64,000 bases of DNA from the NCBI RefSeq assembly GCF_022829725.1, contig NZ_JAKSYG010000200.1:1-64000 (forward strand), read 5' to 3'. Made by a program: the position numbers and the translations under genes. Shown here piece after piece: positions 18,120 through 25,817 of the stretch. The stretch's first letter is position 1. Each line of letters starts with the position of its first letter. Source of the stretch: Methylobacterium sp. E-005 (lineage in GTDB: Bacteria > Pseudomonadota > Alphaproteobacteria > Rhizobiales > Beijerinckiaceae). The notes beneath the pieces were generated by a model. It saw nothing but the letters and a program-made list of their open reading frames with translations. It ran no database searches and was not told where the DNA came from.

Positions 18120-18343
18120 AGCCCATGCTTGGCCCAAATGGCGCGCACCTCCGCATCCGTAGCGTAGTCGCCCCGTGCAGCCGCCGCTTCGGCTTCGTCG
18201 AGTTCCGCCTCTTCCTCCGGCGTGAACCGATAGAGGGAGGCCCCGTCATCCACGAAGGCCAGCATCAGGCGGGCGATCTCGTCCTGCATCTCCGGTGCGA
18301 GAACCCGTGCCTTCGCCACGGCCTTTTCGAGCAGATCGGTCAT
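18116..18343 (-). CDS. Antitoxin partner of the RelE/ParE toxin
   Basis: A 75-aa acidic protein. N-terminal MTDLLEKAVAKARVLAPEMQDEIARLML forms an amphipathic helix pair of the type seen in small ParD/addiction-module antitoxins, and TPEEEAELDEAEAAAARGD is an acidic toxin-wrapping tail. The ATG at 18343 follows AGGAGC; an upstream ATG at 18361 is less well supported. It precedes and overlaps the toxin gene, so the pair should be autoregulated. Confidence 0.82.
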   Translation of the reverse strand: MTDLLEKAVAKARVLAPEMQDEIARLMLAFVDDGASLYRFTPEEEAELDEAEAAAARGDYATDAEVRAIWAKHGL

Positions 18344-18421
18344 GCGCCGCTCCTGATCCATGGAGACCCAATGCCGTGCAGGATCCCCGATTCGCGAATC
18401 CGGTGGAAGCCTCTCGCCCCC

Positions 18422-19339
18422 TCAGAACGGGCTGACGGGGAAGAACCGCAGGTACAGCTCCGTATACTTCCCGTCGTCCCAGACCCGCTGGAGCGCGTCG
18501 TCCAGCGCCCGGGAGAGGGCGGCGTCCTCCGGGCGGGTGATCAGGCCGATCCCCTCCCCGAAATAGCGGTTCTCCAGATAATCGCCGCCGATGAGCGCGC
18601 AGCAATTTTCCGCGTCCTGCCCGCCGACATAGAGGGCGAGGTTCAGGCCGTCGGCGAACAGGTAGTCGATCTCGCCGCGCTTCAGCGCACTCTCGGCCGC
18701 CGTCAGATCGGTGAAGTCCCTCGGGACGGCCTTCGGGAAGAAGGCTTTCAGGTAGGCCGCATGCGCGCTGTTGCCGAGCACCCCGACGCTGCGGCCCGCG
18801 AGCGCCGCCGCCGAGGGGACCGGCAGACCCTTGTCGGTCCGTGCCGCGAAGCGCGCCGGCCAGCGGAAATACGGCCGCGTCGCCAGAAACTTCTCGCGCA
18901 GCTTCGCCGTCAGGGGGATCGCGGCGGCGACCACGTCGCCCTGCTTGCTGTCCAGCGCGTCCAGCAGGGTGTCGAAGCGGCGCGCCTGCACGGTGCAGGT
19001 GATGGCGAGCTTCTCGCAGACCGCGCGGGCGAGCTCGACCACGAAGCCGGTCGGGTTGCCGTCGGGGCCGGCGAAGTGCAGCGGCGGGAACTCGTCGTCC
19101 GTGAGGAAGCGGACCGCCCGGCCGGTCTGGGGGGCCTCCACCCGCTCGCCGCGGCTGCGCGGGTTCCAGAAATCCGGGACCGTCACGGCGGGCGGCGCGG
19201 CCTGCGTCTCCGCCGCAGCGGCCCTGCGCGGCCCACCCCACACGCCGCACAGGGCGACGGCGATCACGGCCGCTGGGAGCCAGACGGGTGCGCGCCGCCG
19301 GCCCGCCCCCGCCGCGCGAACCCGGTCCGGAGCGGACAC
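18422..19339 (-). CDS. Family 3 extracellular solute-binding protein
   Basis: About 305 aa from the GTG at 19339. The N-terminus has a basic stretch then APVWLPAAVIAVALCGVWGG, a signal peptide or anchor, cleaved near AAA-ETQ. The mature part has the SBP_bac_3 pattern: VRFLTDDEFPPLHFAGPDG, GFVVELARAVCEKL, GDVVAAAIPLTAKLREKF, and YFGEGIGLITRPEDAAL. It probably binds an amino acid or related solute in the periplasm. An ATG at 19465 would extend the protein, but that would run across the inverted repeat and the start of the divergent gene. No permease or ATPase is adjacent. Confidence 0.75.
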   Translation of the reverse strand: MSAPDRVRAAGAGRRRAPVWLPAAVIAVALCGVWGGPRRAAAAETQAAPPAVTVPDFWNPRSRGERVEAPQTGRAVRFLTDDEFPPLHFAGPDGNPTGFVVELARAVCEKLAITCTVQARRFDTLLDALDSKQGDVVAAAIPLTAKLREKFLATRPYFRWPARFAARTDKGLPVPSAAALAGRSVGVLGNSAHAAYLKAFFPKAVPRDFTDLTAAESALKRGEIDYLFADGLNLALYVGGQDAENCCALIGGDYLENRYFGEGIGLITRPEDAALSRALDDALQRVWDDGKYTELYLRFFPVSPF

Positions 19340-19386
19340 AAGGTCGGCGCAAGAGAGCGGGCATAAACAAGGGCTTGGGGCCGTCT
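19331..19386 (+). repeat. Dispersed intergenic repeat, copy A
   Basis: The stretch reads roughly GAGCGGACACAAGGTCGGCG, then CAAGAGAGCGGGCATAAACA, then GGGCTTGGGGCCGT. It aligns with copy B (36080-36150), and more weakly with C (52186-52230) and D (45285-45330). The shared core is CAAGAG..GCG(G/T)(C/G)(A/A)(T/A)AAAC...TTGG(G/A)GCCGT. Confidence 0.5.
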
Positions 19387-19411
19387 CTGATTGCAATGCG
19401 TTCAGAGACGG
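19381..19411. promoter_or_regulatory. Perfect inverted repeat between divergent genes
   Basis: CCGTCTCTGA (19381-19390) and TCAGAGACGG (19402-19411) are exact complements with an 11-nt spacer. One more mismatch-interrupted segment extends the symmetry to about 14 bp. It lies between the divergent starts of the solute-binding protein and the glycosyltransferase, where an operator would sit. It also borders a member of the dispersed intergenic repeat family, so it may be part of that element instead. Confidence 0.6.
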
Positions 19412-19418
19412 CTCCGAG

Positions 19419-20735
19419 GTGGGGGCGGTGCTCCTGCTGGAGCGCGGGGGCGGGGACTGGCTCACCTCCGGTCCCTACCACGTCCTGAGGTCAGCGGGGG
19501 AGCGCGGCGTGCCGTTCCAGCGCGCGTCGGCGGCCCTGCCGCCGGAGATCGCCTTCCTTCGCACCGAGGGGGTCGCGGAGCGGCTGCTGATCCGAACCGC
19601 CGCCGATGCGGCTCAGGCCGGCACGGACGCCGCGACCGCGCTGCTGAATGCCGGCCTGATGGAGGAGGCGGCGTATTACCGCGCCCTCGCCCGGGCGCTT
19701 GGCGCCCCCTATCTGGACGGGTCGATCCCGTTCGGTCCGGGCCTGTGCTTCCCCGGGACCGTAGTCTCGGGTCTCGCGATGCTGGCGCCGGGATCGGTGG
19801 CGCCCTGGGTGCTGGCCCCCCGCGGCCGGGTGATCGCCGCACTGCTGGACGGCCGGCGTCCGGCCGGTCCGGCGGCCATCACCAGCCCAACCCACCTACG
19901 CGAGGCCGTGTTCGCCGCGATCCCGGCGCAGGTGGCGGATTATGCGGCGCACGACCGCGCACGGTGCGCGCCGGAGCGGGCGACCGCGCGTGAGCCGGCC
20001 GTCTGGAGGCTTCTGGTCCTGGCCCTCGTTTCGATCGCGGGGCTCTGCCTCTGCGCGGCGCTCCCGGCGCCGATCGCCGGCGCGGTGGTGCTCGCCGCGC
20101 AAAGCCTGTTCCTGGCCATGACGACCGTCCGCCTCGCAGCCGTGGCGATCGCGGCCCCGGTCACCGTCGAGGTGCCGCCGCTCACCGATGCGGCCCTGCC
20201 CGTCTATACCATCCTGGTCCCGCTCTACCGGGAGGCCGCGGTGGTTCCGGCCCTGCTGCGGGCCCTGGCGGCCCTCGACTATCCCCCGGCCAAGCTCGAC
20301 ATCAAGCTGCTGATCGAGGCCGGTGATCCGGAGACAGCGGCGGTGCTCGCGCCGATCCCCCTGCCCGCCCGGTTCGAGGTGATCACGGTGCCGCCAGGTA
20401 CCCCACGCACCAAGCCGCGGGCGCTCAATGCCGGGCTGCCGCTGGCCCGCGGGAACCTGCTCACGGTCTTCGACGCCGAGGACGATCCCGACCCCGGGCA
20501 GTTGCGGCTGGCCGCCGCGCTGTTCGCGCGCCTGCCCGAGCGGACCGCCTGTCTGCAGGGCCGGCTCGTGATCGACAACGCCGATGATTCCTGGCTCACC
20601 CGCGCCTATGCCCTGGAATATGCCGGCCTGTTCGATGTCCTGAACCCGGCGCTGGCCCAGTGCCGGCTGCCAGTCCCGCTCGGCGGCACCTCGATGCACC
20701 TGCGCGGCCTTATGGAGCAAATGCACCACTCGTGA
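19419..20735 (+). pseudogene. Family 2 glycosyltransferase, 5' part, interrupted by IS1595 element
   Basis: The host reading frame runs from about the GTG at 19419 to 20705, then continues 30 bp into the mobile element to a TGA. An N-terminal domain (PFQRASAALPPEIAFL to about residue 180) is followed by two hydrophobic segments near 195-245. The GT2 domain begins at VYTILVPLYREAAVVPALL, with KPRALNAGLPLARG and FDAEDDPDPGQLRLAA (the DxD-type metal site). The catalytic C-terminal part resumes at 24465 in the same frame. Excising the element plus one target repeat (3759 bp, a multiple of three) restores the gene, so the insertion is probably recent. Confidence 0.85.
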
Positions 20736-20854
20736 TGGCTTCTGCCACCGTTTGTGGTGCTTACCTCAAGGCCAAGTAGGAGAACGGGATTTGGATACCC
20801 CACGAAGGCATCAAGGCTCTCGCCGCATGAACGTTTACGCGGCATGTTGGACTC

Positions 20855-21520
20855 ATGCTCAAGCCGCGCACCCCATTTCTTGTCAGCGTCCTGTTGGGGT
20901 TCTTGGGCGCACTTCTGGCCGCCGCCCTCAAGGCGATCTTCGATGTTACGGTTCAAGATTTCTGGAAGGACACCGCTACGCCGTTTCTACGCGAGCATGT
21001 TGGGCCGTGGAGTGCCACCATGCTTGAGTGGATTGGCCCCTTCTGGTTAGGCGCAGGTTCTGCTTTCGCGCTCATGTTCCTTGTAGAGATGGCCTTCGCG
21101 TGGCGACGACGCGAAGCCACGCGCCGCGACCAGGCCATAGACCTATCCAAATCAGTCTTCCACGGCATTGAAATTGACTTGCAGAGACTTCTCTCTCAGC
21201 TGTCCACCAATGGCAAAATGATTGCCGTTGACGGCAAGCTGTTCACAGAATGCAAGTTCATTGGGCCCGCATGCATGGTGATGGATGGAGATACTAACTT
21301 CATAGGCAATTTCAAGCTTGAAGATGTGGGGCATCCCCTTGAGCTAAGACCACAAGATGCGATTGTAGGAGCCCCGGTCTTTATCAACTGCACGTTTCAA
21401 AGTGTAGCATTCAAACGTGTACAACTGATCGTTCCGCAAAAATCCTACAGAGAAATCTACCGGTCGTTTTCTGAGCACATTCCGGTCTTTCAACGGAGGG
21501 ATCCCGCCGGAGTTATTTGA
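20855..21520 (+). CDS. Two-helix membrane protein, IS passenger
   Basis: A 221-aa protein of unknown function. Hydrophobic segments lie at about 9-30 (LVSVLLGFLGALLAAALKAI) and 62-82 (FWLGAGSAFALMFLVEMAFA), followed by a basic RRREATRRD stop-transfer sequence. The remaining 130 residues are soluble and rich in beta-strand patterns (GKLFTECKFIGPACMVMDGDTNF, PVFINCTFQSVAF), recalling pentapeptide-like or small beta-solenoid sheets. The 3' end overlaps the opposing DUF6471-like gene by 8 bp. It lies inside the IS1595 element and no transposition role is known. Confidence 0.7.
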   Translation: MLKPRTPFLVSVLLGFLGALLAAALKAIFDVTVQDFWKDTATPFLREHVGPWSATMLEWIGPFWLGAGSAFALMFLVEMAFAWRRREATRRDQAIDLSKSVFHGIEIDLQRLLSQLSTNGKMIAVDGKLFTECKFIGPACMVMDGDTNFIGNFKLEDVGHPLELRPQDAIVGAPVFINCTFQSVAFKRVQLIVPQKSYREIYRSFSEHIPVFQRRDPAGVI

Positions 21521-21743
21521 TAGACAGTTGGTCAACACCTATTGCAGCGAGACATTGAACAAAAAACACGGCGGTAAACTTGCCGCGGGCCATTTTATTG
21601 CGAATGTTGGGCTCTGTCTCTTTCACGCCAACGGCGGCCAGCTTGTCTACGAGCTGCGCGTAAGTCACGCCTTTCCGCTTTAGCTCGGCCTTGAGGATGC
21701 CTTTCACCCGCGCATCCCAAGCCTCTTCAGTTCCCTCAGACAT
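21513..21743 (-). CDS. DUF6471-like small HTH protein, IS passenger
   Basis: A 76-aa protein: ARVKGILKAELKRKGVTYAQ, LVDKLAAVGVKETEPNIRNK and MARGKFTAVFFVQCLAAIGV resemble a single Cro/C1-like helical DNA-binding domain (DUF6471). The ATG at 21743 has AGGA seven bases upstream; an ATG at 21767 would add eight residues. Two operator-like repeats lie between its start and the divergent transposase gene, so it is a plausible regulator of transposition. This is inference. Confidence 0.72.
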   Translation of the reverse strand: MSEGTEEAWDARVKGILKAELKRKGVTYAQLVDKLAAVGVKETEPNIRNKMARGKFTAVFFVQCLAAIGVDQLSIK

Positions 21744-21767
21744 GATGCATCCTATGCAATGGCTCAT

Positions 21768-21784
21768 GCCATCATACGCGATGC
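21768..21784. promoter_or_regulatory. Operator-like repeat, copy 1
   Basis: GCCATCATACGCGATGC: inverted CATC...GATG arms with a six-base centre. It sits just upstream of the DUF6471-like gene and its complement contains TATGAT, a good -10 sequence for that gene. Copies 2 and 3 share GCCATCATA and CGATG. Confidence 0.6.
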
Positions 21785-21811
21785 TTTTGCCCTTGACTAC
21801 GGTGCAGCCAT

Positions 21812-21828
21812 GCCATCATATGCGATGC
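21812..21828. promoter_or_regulatory. Operator-like repeat, copy 2
   Basis: GCCATCATATGCGATGC, 16 of 17 identical to copy 1. It overlaps a possible transposase promoter (TTGACT at 21793-21798, 17-bp spacer, TCATAT at 21816-21821). Binding here would repress the transposase. Confidence 0.6.
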
Positions 21829-21844
21829 ATAAGCACCGGACGCG

Positions 21845-22813
21845 ATGGCAATGCCTTCCCACTTCCTCCTCTCGGCCCAGGCCCGTACCCTCTCCCTCAA
21901 GGCCATCTACAAGGCCGGCGAGGACGCGGCCTATGACACCTTCCGGCGCCTTCGTTGGCCCGAGACGGACGGTGAGCCCGTTTGCCCGAAGTGCGGCTGC
22001 CTAGACCACTACGACATCAGCACGCGCCGTCGCTTCAAGTGCGCCGGTTGCGGCACGCAGTTCAGCGTCACGAGCGGGACCATCTTCGCCTCGCGCAAGC
22101 TGTCCTTCATGGACCTGTGCGCCGGCATCGCGATCTTCGTGAACGCGGTGAAGGGCCTGTCCGCGCTCCAACTCGGCCGCGATCTTGACGTGTCCTACAA
22201 GACGGCCTTCGTCCTGGCGCACAAGCTGCGCGAGGCGCTGTCGGCTGAGCACAGGGACGCCACGCTAGCGGGCGAAGTCGAGATCGACGGCGCCTACTTC
22301 GGCGGCACCGTGCGTCCTGAGAACCGCAAGGAGGACCGCAAGGACCGCCGCCGCAAGGAGCACCTGAGCACGGAGCGCCGCGTCGTCATCGTCATGCGCG
22401 AGCGCCTTGGCCGCACCCTCACGTTCGTCGCCAAGCGAGAGGCCGAAGGCGTGAAGCTGGCCGAGACGCACGTCGCCAAGGGCACCAAGGTTTACGCCGA
22501 CGAGGCGACGCATTGGGATGAGCTTGAGGCCCGCTTCCCCGACGCTGGCCGCATCAATCACACCGAGGCGTACTCAGCCGATGGCGCCAACACCAACCAA
22601 GCCGAGAGCTACTTCGCCCGCCTCCGTCGCATGGTGAGCGGCCAGCACCACTTCGTGACCGCTCGCTACCTCCACCAGTACGCGGCCGAAGCGGCTTGGA
22701 AGGAGGATTTCCGCCGTCTCGACAACGGCCGCGCCTTCAACCACGTGATCCGACTGGTGATGGCATCAGGCGTGAGCCGGACTTGGAAGGGCTACTGGCA
22801 GCGACATCAGTAG
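21845..22813 (+). CDS. IS1595-family transposase (ISXO2-like)
   Basis: A 322-aa transposase. The N-terminal zinc ribbon has Cys47, Cys50, Cys66 and Cys69. The DDE-type core contains EIDGAYFGG (Asp148), VYADEATHWDEL and the final TNQAESYFARLRR motif with its Asn/Glu pair, the IS1595/ISXO2 pattern. Length is normal and no frameshift is visible, so it should be active. The tandem M1/M3 starts differ by two residues. Confidence 0.93.
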   Translation: MAMPSHFLLSAQARTLSLKAIYKAGEDAAYDTFRRLRWPETDGEPVCPKCGCLDHYDISTRRRFKCAGCGTQFSVTSGTIFASRKLSFMDLCAGIAIFVNAVKGLSALQLGRDLDVSYKTAFVLAHKLREALSAEHRDATLAGEVEIDGAYFGGTVRPENRKEDRKDRRRKEHLSTERRVVIVMRERLGRTLTFVAKREAEGVKLAETHVAKGTKVYADEATHWDELEARFPDAGRINHTEAYSADGANTNQAESYFARLRRMVSGQHHFVTARYLHQYAAEAAWKEDFRRLDNGRAFNHVIRLVMASGVSRTWKGYWQRHQ

Positions 22814-22836
22814 ATGCCGCTGCCAAAACAAGAATA

Positions 22837-23244
22837 TCAAACTAAAGACGCCCTAATCGCGCGTTCATGCAATTCACTAAGATCATCGCTGCCTAAAGCG
22901 CAAGCCTGTAAGTCTTTCATAATAGCGGCAGGCAAATCGCAAATGGCATCTATGACGCCGCCAAATTTTTTCCTTAGTACGGTCGCAGCATCGAATTCGT
23001 AAAACTCGTCCAAGCATACCCAAGTTTCGCCGTCCAAGCCGCAGCTTGAAGGCGGAAGGTAGAAATTATGAAATCGGTCGGTGGGCTGACATCCAAAAAC
23101 ACGGCCTCTACCATGCTGCTGAGATGTAGTTTTCGCGACAACGTAAACACCGTCAACTGAGCCAAGCGCTACGAAAAGTTTTCTTCCAGTTTCTTCATCC
23201 TTGAATTTAAAGAGCCTGTCAAAGAAAACAGACCCTGGAGTCAT
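22837..23244 (-). CDS. Predicted PanT toxin, possibly MazF/PemK-like fold, IS passenger
   Basis: A 135-aa protein with no assigned family that I recognise. The opening PGSVFFDRLFKFKDEETGRK, then LFVALGS and VYVVAKTTSQ follow the order of a MazF/PemK barrel (GDIV..f..tdg..KxRPalVl..pvTSQ), and TWVCLDEFYEFDAATVLRKK parallels the barrel's later strand and helix. It begins inside the stop of the Panacea-domain gene (ATGA), as toxins of PanAT systems do. Toxin assignment rests mainly on this linkage; the MazF-like fold is a weak, eye-level comparison. GC content is low. Confidence 0.6.
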   Translation of the reverse strand: MTPGSVFFDRLFKFKDEETGRKLFVALGSVDGVYVVAKTTSQQHGRGRVFGCQPTDRFHNFYLPPSSCGLDGETWVCLDEFYEFDAATVLRKKFGGVIDAICDLPAAIMKDLQACALGSDDLSELHERAIRASLV

Positions 23245-23798
23245 CCAAGTGCCCTCATAAGTTCATCTCGCTCCTCTGCAACCTTAGACATCCTGTCTGC
23301 CTCATCTTTTCTTATGGCAAGCGAATAAGGTATTCCATGCAAAGGCTTATTTTGCTTATTGTAAACCTGGTCCCACGGCATATTTTCCAGATGCGTCGCC
23401 TCGATCATTTCGTCCGCGCGCGCATTATAATATTCTTTTGATAAGTCTCTGAGCAGTCGCATTTCACGTTTCGTAAAATGTTCGCTAGAAAACTCCTTTA
23501 ACGGTGTGATGACAAGCATTGGCGGCCTATCGAAGCTGATATATTTTTCGCCAAACTTGATTGCCGCGGCGAGATCGTCGCTCGGGCACTCGATTTCGTC
23601 AAAAAGATCCTTTGGGACAGGACCCATTTTCCACGCACTATAGTCAAGCCCAGTAACGCTTCGACCAGTTTGCTTATAATGTTCAAAGTCGAGAAAATAC
23701 AGCAGCTTGAACAGCTTTATTTTGGCCAGGTTCCTTGTGTTTCCGACGAAAAATATGATCGCGTTGATCAACTTTTCGCGCTCTCTGTTTATAATCAT
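23241..23798 (-). CDS. Panacea-domain antitoxin (SocA/DUF4065 family), IS passenger
   Basis: A 185-aa protein. Residues 8-75 (KLINAIIFFVGNTRNLAKIK, LFKLLYFLDFEHYKQTGRSV, GLDYSAWKMGPVPKDLFDEI) are the classic Panacea/DUF4065 domain first known from SocA. This domain neutralises many unrelated toxins in PanAT pairs. The gene is about 45% GC against over 65% nearby, consistent with acquisition. It is immediately upstream of and overlaps the candidate toxin gene. Confidence 0.85.
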   Translation of the reverse strand: MIINREREKLINAIIFFVGNTRNLAKIKLFKLLYFLDFEHYKQTGRSVTGLDYSAWKMGPVPKDLFDEIECPSDDLAAAIKFGEKYISFDRPPMLVITPLKEFSSEHFTKREMRLLRDLSKEYYNARADEMIEATHLENMPWDQVYNKQNKPLHGIPYSLAIRKDEADRMSKVAEERDELMRALG

Positions 23799-23944
23799 TT
23801 TGTCATGAATTTGGTTCAGTTGCGGTCCAGTTTGCAGAGAATTTATGCAGTTTTATCACATGGGTTGAGCGGTATATAGCGCACTTGCCCTACACGGGTT
23901 ATCATGCAGGAGTCGGCGGCGACAATCGCGCATATTTGTCGCGC

Positions 23945-24385
23945 TTACGTATCCGTGGACACTCGCGGCTGCCACACTTGCCCCGCCTGCGTCCGCTCCC
24001 CCTCAATCATCCGGCTCGCACGCATCTTCCTGAGCGCGGAGCCGACGCGGCGAGTCACGTCCGTGATGAGGCGCCGGTCGCTGCTGTCCTTGCCCTCCGT
24101 CTGGCAGACGAGGCAGGCCAGTTGCCGGGCCGTCAGAGGTTCGGGCGACTTCCGTAGCTCGGCCAACAGATAGTCCCGTAGCTCGTTGCGGTAGAACAGC
24201 ACGATACGGGCCGCACGGGGCGTCTTCCCCTCTAGTTCACCCTTGAAGCCGCAGGTGTCGAGAACCCTGTCTATGGCCTCTATATCGTTGGCTAGGATCG
24301 CCATGCGTTCCCGCAGTTCGGCGTTCTCTCGGTTCAGTTCCTCGCGCTTGGCGAGCAATCCGGCGATGAGGGCTTCGTCACGCAT
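23945..24385 (-). CDS. Coiled-coil plus winged-helix protein, IS passenger
   Basis: A 146-aa protein. Residues 1-48 (LLAKREELNRENAELRERMA and onward) form a coiled coil. Residues 70-140 (LTARQLACLVCQTEG, RRLITDVTRRVGSALRKMRA, GQVWQPR) look like a winged-helix DNA-binding domain. The start codon lies seven bases after TATGAT within operator-like copy 3, so its transcript may be leaderless. It might regulate the element or its target choice; no function is known to me. Confidence 0.65.
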   Translation of the reverse strand: MRDEALIAGLLAKREELNRENAELRERMAILANDIEAIDRVLDTCGFKGELEGKTPRAARIVLFYRNELRDYLLAELRKSPEPLTARQLACLVCQTEGKDSSDRRLITDVTRRVGSALRKMRASRMIEGERTQAGQVWQPRVSTDT

Positions 24386-24388
24386 TTT

Positions 24389-24405
24389 GCCATCATAGAC
24401 GATGG
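24389..24405. promoter_or_regulatory. Operator-like repeat, copy 3
   Basis: GCCATCATAGACGATGG keeps the CATC/GATG arms and the TATGAT -10 on the minus strand. It lies directly in front of the coiled-coil protein gene and 27 bp inside the right terminal repeat. Confidence 0.55.
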
Positions 24406-24464
24406 CGTATGCCTTGACCTAGGCCGCATTCTGGTGCATTTGCTCCATAAGGTCGCACCTGCGC

Positions 24465-25175
24465 GTCCGGGTGCTCCGGGCCCTGGGCGGCTGGGATTCC
24501 TACAACGTCACCGAGGATGCCGATCTCGGGATGCGGCTCGCGCTCGCGGGCTACACGGTGGGCGATCTGCCGAGCGCCACCCACGAGGAGGCACCCAGCC
24601 GGTTCCGGCCGTGGCTCGGCCAGCGGATCCGCTGGCTCAAGGGGCTTGTTCAGACGAGCCTCACCCACGGGCGCAGGCCTCTGTTCAACGCGCGACGCCT
24701 CGGCGGGCTGGAGGCGCTCAGCGCCCTGGCTCTGGTCCCCGGCACGGTGGTCTCGGCACTGGCCTATCCGGCCTGCCTCGCCGCGGCGATCTGGTCCTTC
24801 CTGGTCATTGAGATCCCGGCCGCCCCCGTCTTCCTGGACAATCTCAGCCTGGGGCTCGCCATCACCCTGTTCGGGACGGGGCTCGGCGCCCTCATCCTCC
24901 CCGCCCTGATCGGCAGCGTCCGCCGCGGCTGGAGCGATCTCGCCCCCTGCGCCCTGGGGATGCCGGTCTACTTCCTGATGGTCAGCCTCGCCGCGTGGCT
25001 GGCGCTGGTCGAACTGGTCCGCGCCCCGGAGCGCTGGAACAAGACCCAGCACGGTCTGGCGCGCACCTCCCGGAGCAGCCGTCTGCGACATCCTGGGTCG
25101 GCCGGCGGGCGGACGGGGACCGGGAAACGCACCGTGTCCCGACCTGGATCAGCCGGGCCGGGCCGCAGGCGATGA
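24465..25175 (+). pseudogene. Family 2 glycosyltransferase, 3' part
   Basis: This continues the frame broken at 20705. It starts VRVLRALGGWDSYNVTEDAD, which contains the TED acidic motif of processive GT2 enzymes, and continues to QRIRWLKG, the QxxRW motif. Two or three membrane segments follow (about 70-95, 100-130, 150-175), and the protein ends soon after ERWNKTQHG. Together with the 5' part it would be a GT of the cellulose-synthase/hyaluronan-synthase-like group. Without a start it is probably not expressed as a functional enzyme. Confidence 0.85.
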
Positions 25176-25226
25176 CGATGGTGGTGCCGCGGGCCGATGG
25201 TGGTTCGTCGCGGGGAGGTCAGAGCG

Positions 25227-25471
25227 GTGCCGGCCTATCATCTCCGCCGCACGATGGAGCGCGCGGACGGCCGCTGCGGCCTCGCCTTCGCCAGCGACCG
25301 CCGGAGGCGGACGACGCGGAGGCGGCGATCCACGGGGCCCGGGACCTCTGCCGCAAGGCCGCCGGCATGCTCCTGACCGGGGCGGTGCTGACCGGTCCGC
25401 CCGGGCGGAGCCTGTGGTCGTTCAGCCGCGCGCTGGCCCGGGAGCCGCTCTGCCGCCCCCCGACGCGCTGA
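25227..25471 (+). pseudogene. Possible small hypothetical gene with a frameshift
   Basis: A GTG at 25227, with GGGGAGG nine bases ahead, reads VPAYHLRRTMERADGRC, then GLAFASD. A second frame then continues DDAEAAIHGARDLCRKAAG, followed by GPPGRSLWSFSRA, up to 25471. The two parts look like one short Methylobacterium-type unknown protein broken by a one-base indel near 25300. Evidence is only the ribosome site and sequence feel. Confidence 0.33.
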
Positions 25472-25544
25472 TAGAGCCGGCGCAACGCTTCGCGCCTGCG
25501 CATCGTTATCGTCCCGGGGTGACTCATCACCGTGGATCGTCATC

Positions 25545-25781
25545 ATGGCCACGATCGCGATCCTGATCGGCACGCAGGCGGGGGCCCGCCTGCTGGCGGC
25601 CGGCTCCGAGCGGGAGGCGGCCCTGTCGGCCGAGGCCTTCCTGCTGCGCCTGCCCGTCCGGACCCTGCCGGCGCCTTTGTGGGTGCAATGCGCCGATCCG
25701 GCGGTGAGCGGGCGCCTGACCGGCTATCTCAACGCCCTCCAGGCCGAGCAGGTGCGCGAGCGCGGCGGCGCCCGGACCTGA
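25545..25781 (+). CDS. Small hypothetical protein
   Basis: A 78-aa reading frame: MATIAILIGTQAGARLLAAG then a C-terminal LWVQCADPAVSGRLTGYLNA. Amino-acid composition is plausible, but there is no clear ribosome site and no family I recognise. It lies between decayed genes. Confidence 0.33.
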   Translation: MATIAILIGTQAGARLLAAGSEREAALSAEAFLLRLPVRTLPAPLWVQCADPAVSGRLTGYLNALQAEQVRERGGART

Positions 25782-25817
25782 CGCGATGCCGAAGCATCCG
25801 GCCGACGCGATCGCGGA

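Larger units (their letters stand above)
20706..24454. mobile_element. IS1595-family element carrying passenger genes
   Basis: Terminal inverted repeats of 23 bp lie at 20706-20728 and 24432-24454 with one mismatch; the shared core is CCTTATGGAGCAAATGCACC. The direct repeat GCACCTGCGC flanks it at 20696-20705 and 24455-24464. The 3749-bp element contains an ISXO2-type transposase and five other genes: a membrane protein, a DUF6471-like protein, a predicted PanA antitoxin with its toxin, and a coiled-coil/winged-helix protein. GC content of several passengers is clearly lower than the surroundings. The family usually makes 8-bp duplications; here 10 bp match, so the exact ends could be off by a base or two. 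Confidence 0.9.

Noticed and set aside
20733..20735. Selenocysteine reading of the TGA ending the broken glycosyltransferase, given tRNA-Sec in the window
   Set aside because: The stop lies within inserted element DNA, and no SECIS-like hairpin follows.
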